Positions 58,760 through 64,000 of a stretch of 64,000 bases of DNA are shown piece after piece. The notes below the pieces were generated by a model. That model searched no databases, was not told where the DNA came from, and saw only the letters and a list, made by a program, of their open reading frames with translations. Numbering within the stretch: position 1 is the stretch's first letter; each line of letters starts with the position of its first letter. Source of the DNA: Fictibacillus marinisediminis (GTDB taxonomy: Bacteria; Bacillota; Bacilli; Bacillales; Fictibacillaceae); contig NZ_JAIWJX010000002.1 of the NCBI RefSeq assembly GCF_023149135.1, positions 1,054,001-1,118,000 on the forward strand. The letters run 5' to 3'. A program made the position numbers and the translations under genes.

Positions 58760-59761
58760 ATGAAATTAACGAAGAAAAAAATAATGCCGGGTGTATTCAC
58801 ATTGATTTTATTGATGGCTTTGCTTTCCGGCTGCAATGAGCAAAGCACGAACGCTGAGCAGAATGGTGACGTCACCGTCAACATCGGTGTTCAGGGGAGT
58901 ACCGGTGTTCTGCCGTATGCCCGTGAAAAGAAATACTTTGAAAAAGCATTTGAGAAAGAAGGCGTAAAAGTAAAATGGAGTGAATTCGCAAGCGGCCCCC
59001 CTCACTTTGAGGCATTGGCATCTGGAAGGCTGGACTTCGGTGCAACCGGAGGAACTCCACTTATTGCCGGACAGTCGGGCAATGTTGATTTTAAGGCCAT
59101 TGCGGTGACAACCAACGGAAAAAAAGGGAATTCCATCATCATACCAAAAGGAAGCAAGATAAAAGAGTTAAAAGATTTAAAAGGAAAGAAAATTGCGGTG
59201 GCTAAAGGAAGCAGTGCCTATAACTTTCTTTATATGGCGCTTGATCAAGCAGGGCTGACTGACAAGGATATTAAAATTGTACAGCTGCAGCCTGATGAAG
59301 CAAGGCCAGCTCTCGATAACGGTTCCATAGATGCCTGGTCGACCTGGGAACCTTACGCCACTACTGCAATTTTTCAAACAGGCGCAAAGTCCCTGGCTGA
59401 TGGAGAGGACTTAAATATCAATGCTCCAAGCTTTCTCGTGGCAAGAACACAGTTTACGAAGGATCATCCTGACTTAACGGTCCTCTTCTTAAAAACGTAT
59501 GAAAAGGCCAGACAAGAATTCATCAATCATCCGGATAAAGTAGCCAATGAAATTGCCAAACATGAGAAGCTGGAACCGGAAATTGTCCGGACGGTCTTAG
59601 AAAGAGCCGACTTAATCCTGTCTCCGACAACAAAAGAGTTTGCAAAAGCCCATCAGCATCAGGCTGATTTTCTATATAAAGTCGGAGGCATCAACAAAAA
59701 GCTTGATACATCGAAAGTGATAGAGAACCGGTTTGTTGAGAAGGCTCTAGAGAAGGAGTGA
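58760..59761 (+). CDS. ssuA: Aliphatic sulfonate ABC transporter substrate-binding lipoprotein
   Basis: 333 residues. Lipobox LLSGC with Cys25. The mature part is a type 2 binding protein with VNIGVQGSTGVLPYAREKKY, FASGPPHFEALASGRLDFGA and SIDAWSTWEPYATTAIFQTG, the SsuA/TauA pattern. It captures sulfonates outside the membrane. The start follows ACAGGAGAGGAGA. Confidence 0.93.
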   Translation: MKLTKKKIMPGVFTLILLMALLSGCNEQSTNAEQNGDVTVNIGVQGSTGVLPYAREKKYFEKAFEKEGVKVKWSEFASGPPHFEALASGRLDFGATGGTPLIAGQSGNVDFKAIAVTTNGKKGNSIIIPKGSKIKELKDLKGKKIAVAKGSSAYNFLYMALDQAGLTDKDIKIVQLQPDEARPALDNGSIDAWSTWEPYATTAIFQTGAKSLADGEDLNINAPSFLVARTQFTKDHPDLTVLFLKTYEKARQEFINHPDKVANEIAKHEKLEPEIVRTVLERADLILSPTTKEFAKAHQHQADFLYKVGGINKKLDTSKVIENRFVEKALEKE

Positions 59762-59789
59762 GCAGCAAACATTTGATGGAGGGATGAAC

Positions 59790-60122
59790 GTGGGAGAAGC
59801 GTCTTTAAGAGAATGGCACCGCCCAAAAAACTTTGTTGCATCGATTACGAAGGAGCAGCTGCACCTTGTCAATTTAACAGATCTTGAGTTCACAGGCCTT
59901 TGCAAAGAAAGATACGGAGTGAATAAAGGGTTGTACAACACGATTGAAAGCTATTTTGCTAAGCGGGGAGTACGCAATATTCTCTATCGCAGAGTGTACA
60001 TTCTTGAATTCCTGGCCGACGTTCAGAGCAAGAAAGGAAAGGAAAGCCGTGAAGCACACGTTTCCTTCGGTGCAGGAGGTTTGGCCAGAGCGCTGCACAC
60101 CTTTTTTATTAAAAACCTTTAA
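59790..60122 (+). CDS. Uncharacterised protein encoded inside the sulfonate operon
   Basis: About 110 residues. GTG 59790 has GGAGGG seven bases upstream; ATG 59784 lies too close to that site. The chain is basic: REWHRPKNFVASITKEQLHL, ERYGVNKGLYNTIESYFAKR, YRRVYILEFLADVQSKKGKE. Codon usage looks coding and there is no signal or membrane segment. It sits between ssuA and ssuE with gaps of about 30 and 13 bases, so it belongs to the operon. No family is recognised; a regulator or accessory factor of sulfonate use is possible. Confidence 0.68.
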   Translation: MGEASLREWHRPKNFVASITKEQLHLVNLTDLEFTGLCKERYGVNKGLYNTIESYFAKRGVRNILYRRVYILEFLADVQSKKGKESREAHVSFGAGGLARALHTFFIKNL

Positions 60123-60135
60123 GGGGGATTTTACT

Positions 60136-60741
60136 TTGGCAGACATCGTAACCATATCGGGAAGTCCATCGGTAACCTCGAGAACAGGAATCGTCCTTGA
60201 TTATTTGAATGAGCTGGCTCAAAAAGGGGGACTTGAAACAGAATCTTTTTCAGTGCTTGATGTCCCGCCAGAAGATCTTGTTCTTGGCCATTTTCAGAGT
60301 CCACAACTGAAAGCTATTGAGAAGAGCATAAAGCAAGCCAAAGCTGTCATTATCGGAACTCCTGTGTACAAGGCAGCCTATTCCGGGGTCCTTAAGACGC
60401 TGCTGGATCTGCTGCCACGCGATATTCTATCCGGTAAAAGTATCTTGCCTATCGCAACGGGAGGTACCATCGCTCATCTTCTGAGCATCGATTATGCGTT
60501 AAAGCCTGTCCTTTATGCGGTTGGAGCAAGGAATATTTTAAATGGTATTTATTTAATCGATCTGCAGCTGCAGCATAACAATGGCCATGACGTTGCGTTT
60601 GATCCGGAAATCGAGCAGCGGCTGATCGTATCATTGAATGAACTGATCGATGAGATAAAGAAAGATTTGTACATCAGGGACTTTGAAAAAGCAGAGCTGC
60701 AAACTGCCGGAGACACTGAAGGAAAGGGGAATAAAGCATGA
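60136..60741 (+). CDS. ssuE: NADPH-dependent FMN reductase SsuE
   Basis: 201 residues from TTG 60136, which follows AAGGGGGATTTTAC; the frame is open upstream but the start region is clear from homology. Flavodoxin-like: [17 protein letters not shown] as FMN loop and [20 protein letters not shown] as second loop. It supplies FMNH2 to SsuD. Its stop overlaps the ssuD start (ATGA). Confidence 0.92.
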   Translation: MADIVTISGSPSVTSRTGIVLDYLNELAQKGGLETESFSVLDVPPEDLVLGHFQSPQLKAIEKSIKQAKAVIIGTPVYKAAYSGVLKTLLDLLPRDILSGKSILPIATGGTIAHLLSIDYALKPVLYAVGARNILNGIYLIDLQLQHNNGHDVAFDPEIEQRLIVSLNELIDEIKKDLYIRDFEKAELQTAGDTEGKGNKA

Positions 60742-61877
60742 ACGTATATTGGTTTTTGCCAACACATGGAGACAGCCGTTATTTAGGGACATCTGAAGGA
60801 GGAAGGCCCATTACGCTTTCCTATCTTCGTCAAATTGCGCAGGCGGCAGATAGCCTTGGCTTTAAAGGTGCACTCCTGCCGACAGGACACTCCTGCGAGG
60901 ATGCGTGGGTGACCGCTTCTTCCTTGATACTGGCTACCGAAAAGATGAAGTTTCTTATCGCTGTAAGACCGGGTTTGGTCTCTCCCTCACTGGCGGCGCG
61001 GATGGCTTCCACCTTTGACCGGCTGTCCAACGGAAGGTTATTGATCAATGTCGTGACCGGGGGAGACCCAGTGGAGCTCGGCGGAGACGGATTGCACTTA
61101 TCTCATAGTGACCGATATCAACTGACGGATGAATTTTTGACCATCTGGAGAGAGCTGCTGGCAGGCGAAACGGTTGATTTTGAAGGTGACCATTTCAAGG
61201 TGAAAGAAGGAAAAGTACTTTTTCCGTCACACCAGCAGCCATATCCGCCGCTGTATTTTGGCGGGTCATCCGAAGCGGCGCTAGAAGTGGCTGCCAAGCA
61301 TATTGACGTTTATCTGACGTGGGGAGAGCCGCCTGCACAGGTGAAAGAAAAGATTGATAGAGTCAGAAAGCTGGCAGCTCAGCAGGGACGGACAGTCAGC
61401 TTTGGAATCCGGCTCCATGTGATTGTCAGGGAAACAGAAGAAGAGGCCTGGGATGCAGCTGATTCGTTGATTCAATATGTAGATGAGGAAACCATTGCCG
61501 CTTCACAAAAAGTCTTTTCACGATACGATTCTGTCGGGCAGAAGAGGATGGCTGCACTTCATAACGGAAAAAAAGATTCATTGGAGATCAGTCCAAACCT
61601 TTGGGCGGGAATCGGCTTGGTGCGAGGCGGGGCAGGAACGGCACTCGTGGGGGATCCAGATACGGTTGCACAGAGAATGATAGAATACAAGGAAATTGGA
61701 ATTGATCACTTTATCTTCTCAGGTTATCCGCATCTTGAAGAAGCCTATCGAGTGGCAGAGCTCCTCTTTCCACGACTTCCTCTTGCGCATTTTGAATCGG
61801 CAGCAGAGCGCCCGTTTCATTCCTTCGGCGAAATTGTCGCCAATGCGTACCAGCCAATGAAAAGAAAAGCAAAATAA
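60738..61877 (+). CDS. ssuD: FMNH2-dependent alkanesulfonate monooxygenase
   Basis: 379 residues, a bacterial-luciferase-like TIM barrel of the standard SsuD length. Typical segments are [60 protein letters not shown] and the phosphate site [20 protein letters not shown]. It cleaves C-S bonds of alkanesulfonates with FMNH2 and O2, releasing sulfite. Last gene of the operon. Confidence 0.95.
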   Translation: MNVYWFLPTHGDSRYLGTSEGGRPITLSYLRQIAQAADSLGFKGALLPTGHSCEDAWVTASSLILATEKMKFLIAVRPGLVSPSLAARMASTFDRLSNGRLLINVVTGGDPVELGGDGLHLSHSDRYQLTDEFLTIWRELLAGETVDFEGDHFKVKEGKVLFPSHQQPYPPLYFGGSSEAALEVAAKHIDVYLTWGEPPAQVKEKIDRVRKLAAQQGRTVSFGIRLHVIVRETEEEAWDAADSLIQYVDEETIAASQKVFSRYDSVGQKRMAALHNGKKDSLEISPNLWAGIGLVRGGAGTALVGDPDTVAQRMIEYKEIGIDHFIFSGYPHLEEAYRVAELLFPRLPLAHFESAAERPFHSFGEIVANAYQPMKRKAK

Positions 61878-61926
61878 AAGTAAGCCAGTAAACATGCTGT
61901 TTTTTTCTGACAGAAAAAAGTAGTTA

Positions 61927-61955
61927 TTGACAAATTTAACTAGTTTAAGTAATCT
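61927..61955 (+). promoter_or_regulatory. Promoter of the oligopeptide transporter operon
   Basis: TTGACA (61927-61932), 17-base spacer, TAATCT (61950-61955). A leader of about 135 bases follows, with no recognised riboswitch. Confidence 0.5.
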
Positions 61956-62098
61956 ATAAAAGTAATTCATACAAAACCAGTCAGAATTATAGGGTTTATT
62001 ATAAATGACAGCAAAAACTCATAACATGTTTATTGTATTGAGTTTTTGCAGTACATAATGATTGGTCCAGTTAAAAATTAAATAATGGGGGTTAGGGA

Positions 62099-63811
62099 AT
62101 GAAAAGACTCAGTCTTATTTTTCTGGTTGTTTTCTCCATGCTTCTTTCCGCATGCGCACTCAACAGCTCAGGAGATAACGAATCAAAGGACAGCGGGGAG
62201 AAAGCAAGCACATCTGCTGTTAAAGATGCAAAAGGCAAAAGCTATAAAGCAACCGATGTATCAGCGCTGCCTGATAAAGCAAAAGCAAGAAAAGATACAT
62301 TCATTGCGGGCATTTCTGCTCCAGGCGGAGTGTTCCTGCCATACTTTTATGAGAACGGGTGGGATGGCAATGCCACTACACCGATTTTTGCACCGCTTGT
62401 TGACTTAGATAAAGACGGGAAGCCGGTTCCGATCTTGGCTGAAAGCTGGGAAACTTCCAAAGACCAGTTAACCTATACGTTCCATATTAGAAAGAATGCG
62501 AAATTCAGTGACGGTTCTCCGGTAACGGCTAATGACGTTGCTTTTACGCTTAAGCTCCTTCATGATCCTGCTTATAACGGCTATCAGGATATTTCTCTTG
62601 CCGCGATCAAAGGCGGAAAAGAGTATAAAGAAGGAAAAGCGAAGACCATTGAAGGCATTAAAGCCAAAGATCCACAGACGATTGAAATTACAACAGATAA
62701 AGTCAATGCAAAGGCATTGTTGATCTTAGGCGGACAGGTGCTGTCTGAGAAATACTACGGAAAAGATTACAAATACGGCAAGCTGGACTACTTGAAGGAT
62801 CTGTATTCCAAACCGCTTGGGGCAGGGCCTTATGTATTCTCCAAATATGTGCCTGGCCAAGAGATTCGCTATACAGCAAACGATAAGTACTATGCGGGCA
62901 AGCCAAAAACAAAAAACCTGATTTACAAGATTATCGACAAAGCCACTTCTCTTCAGCAATTTGAAACAGGTGAACTGGATTACGCAGGATTCCCAGCTGA
63001 TGATGATACCGTAGAGCAGCTGAAAAGCTTGAAGTTCGCCAACATCAAAGTAGAGCCGGTCAATGATTACGGTTTGATCTATGTGAACAATACGCGTCCG
63101 CAGTTCAAAGATAAAGAAGTCCGCCAAGCGCTCCTTTACGGGCTGGACCGACAAAAAATAGTAGACGTACGTTTTAAAGGTTTTGGCCAAGTGGCAGATA
63201 TTCCAGTTTCACCGGTTTCATGGGCATACAATAACCAAGGTGTAACAGAGTATAAATTTGATCCGAAAAAAGCGAAAAAGCTGTTGGATAAAGCAGGATG
63301 GAAAACCGGCAAGAGTGGAATCCGCGAAAAGAATGGCGTTCAGCTGAAAATCAATTACTTAACATCTGACGCAGAGGATGCTGTCATCCCGATCGCTAAA
63401 GAAAATTATCAGGACATCGGCGTTAAATTTGAGCCGGACATTACTGATTTTAACGCACTCGTTTCCAAGCTTACGAAAAAGAACTATGACTTTGCGGCTG
63501 TATCCACATCACAGATTCTGGATCCAAGCGATACAGTAGAGGAGTTGGCTACCAAAAATCCGAACAACTACATGGGCTACTCTAATGCTAAAATCGACAA
63601 ATTGATCCAGGAAGGGTTAGGAACTCTTGATATCACTAAGCGAAAAGAAGTGTACCATGAGCTGTATAAAGAATTTACACAGGATCCTCCTTACATCCTG
63701 ATTCATTACCGCCAGAGCGCGAGAGCGATCAGCGGCCAGATCGAGGGATTGGTTCCTGATAACTATACTGGCATCGGTTCAAGCCTGCCAAACATCTCAA
63801 TCAAAAAGTAA
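62099..63811 (+). CDS. Oligopeptide ABC transporter substrate-binding lipoprotein (SBP_bac_5)
   Basis: 570 residues. Lipobox LLSAC with Cys19. Family 5 binding protein with FSDGSPVTANDVAFTLKLLH, KPLGAGPYVFSKYVPGQEIR and KEVRQALLYGLDRQKIVD, close to OppA/AppA. It binds peptides outside the membrane. Position next to the ssu operon raises the possibility of a sulfur-containing peptide such as glutathione, but that is only context. The start follows GGGGGTTAGGGA. Confidence 0.9.
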   Translation: MKRLSLIFLVVFSMLLSACALNSSGDNESKDSGEKASTSAVKDAKGKSYKATDVSALPDKAKARKDTFIAGISAPGGVFLPYFYENGWDGNATTPIFAPLVDLDKDGKPVPILAESWETSKDQLTYTFHIRKNAKFSDGSPVTANDVAFTLKLLHDPAYNGYQDISLAAIKGGKEYKEGKAKTIEGIKAKDPQTIEITTDKVNAKALLILGGQVLSEKYYGKDYKYGKLDYLKDLYSKPLGAGPYVFSKYVPGQEIRYTANDKYYAGKPKTKNLIYKIIDKATSLQQFETGELDYAGFPADDDTVEQLKSLKFANIKVEPVNDYGLIYVNNTRPQFKDKEVRQALLYGLDRQKIVDVRFKGFGQVADIPVSPVSWAYNNQGVTEYKFDPKKAKKLLDKAGWKTGKSGIREKNGVQLKINYLTSDAEDAVIPIAKENYQDIGVKFEPDITDFNALVSKLTKKNYDFAAVSTSQILDPSDTVEELATKNPNNYMGYSNAKIDKLIQEGLGTLDITKRKEVYHELYKEFTQDPPYILIHYRQSARAISGQIEGLVPDNYTGIGSSLPNISIKK

Positions 63812-63814
63812 AAC

Positions 63815-63847
63815 GTAAAATGCCTGGCGCACAGCTGGGCATTTTAT
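63815..63847 (+). terminator. Hairpin between the binding-protein and permease genes
   Basis: AAAATGCC pairs with GGGCATTTT, loop of 12 bases. It probably lowers permease transcription compared with the binding protein. Confidence 0.65.
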
Positions 63848-63868
63848 CTGCAGAGGGGGGATTACCAT

Positions 63869-64000
63869 ATGAAACAGTATGTACTGCAGCGGTTTATTCA
63901 AATGATCATTATCTTGTTCGGTACATCATTTATCATCTTTTTCTTATTTGCACTGCTACCGGGGGATTATATTGATTCCAACTTAAGCCTCACCCCGCAG
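63869..64000 (+). CDS. Oligopeptide ABC transporter permease (DppB/AppB type), start only
   Basis: ATG 63869 follows AGAGGGGGGATTACCAT. The 44 visible residues, beginning MKQYVLQRFIQMIIILFGTS and going on FIIFFLFALLPGDYIDSN, are the first helix and the conserved LPGD of OppB/DppB permeases. The gene runs off the window. Confidence 0.85.
   Translation, partial: MKQYVLQRFIQMIIILFGTSFIIFFLFALLPGDYIDSNLSLTPQ

Noticed and set aside
59944..60135. Extended N-terminus for SsuE
   Set aside because: It would overlap the unknown operon gene completely. TTG 60136 has a strong ribosome site and gives the normal SsuE length.
1..64000. CRISPR array, prophage, integrative element or tRNA genes
   Set aside because: No regular spacer-repeat array, phage structural genes, integrase, transposase or tRNA-like cloverleaf was found in the window.

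Overview
This window looks like chromosomal DNA of an aerobic, spore-forming Bacillaceae. The evidence is moderate G+C, strong GGAGG ribosome sites, TTG/GTG starts, intrinsic terminators after most operons, a YunB sporulation protein, a Rap-Phr pair, an RsbR-type stressosome protein, a T-box and two S-box leaders. The genus cannot be fixed from sequence alone; Fictibacillus or a neighbouring Bacillus lineage is my guess. No rRNA, tRNA, CRISPR array, prophage or intact insertion sequence was seen.

Layout. 0-8.5 kb: metabolic and regulatory genes (SDR dehydrogenase, methyltransferase, GNAT, a GntR regulator with a DMT exporter, membrane proteins, a YjlB-like cupin, a nitroreductase). 8.7-10.2 kb: peroxide/quinone defence (ABM monooxygenase, divergent ohr-ohrR). 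10.2-12.8 kb: gene remnants and a T-box-controlled methionyl-tRNA synthetase. 12.9-16.8 kb: an M36-like secreted protease, a rap-phr cassette (the 41-residue phr is newly read here) and an exported Lys/Pro-rich protein. 17-26 kb: nnr, an aspartate symporter, yodC/yodB, a VanY-type lipoprotein, a 49-codon peptide gene behind a sigma-B-like promoter, a PPOX protein, DinB, a threonine synthase and an orphan S-box. 26.7-34 kb: an FbpA-like peptide, YhgE/Pip, an MFS-Usp operon with MerR, a flavodoxin-like reductase and a frameshifted M4 protease. 34-39.7 kb: stress and quinone genes (RsbR, MhqA-like dioxygenase, azoreductase, MBL hydrolase, methyltransferase). 39.7-48.6 kb: an APC permease, an ECF sigma/anti-sigma operon and a three-gene glycosylation operon, both with the same ECF promoter, then a CDF transporter. 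48.8-56.5 kb: a Q/G-rich repeat protein, a broken peptidoglycan-binding protein, yunB, an MFS/ArsR operon, a broken hydrolase with a Nudix gene, and a VanW protein. 56.6-64 kb: an S-box-led sulfonate operon (ssuB, ssuC, ssuA, an unknown gene, ssuE, ssuD) and the start of an oligopeptide ABC transporter.

Three themes connect the genes. First, electrophile and oxidant defence: OhrR, YodB, an MhqA-like dioxygenase, azoreductase, nitroreductases and an ABM monooxygenase, with related dyads at several promoters. Second, sulfur/methionine control by RNA: a Met T-box and two S-boxes whose distal leaders are related. Third, an ECF-controlled envelope glycosylation module with matching TGAAC-N16-CGTC promoters. 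An unusual number of genes are interrupted by one in-frame stop or one frameshift (near 3.3, 33.5, 50.0, 51.1 and 54.2 kb), and there are decayed remnants at 10.2-10.7 and 47.2-47.6 kb. This may be real gene decay, conditional readthrough or sequence error; read data would decide.
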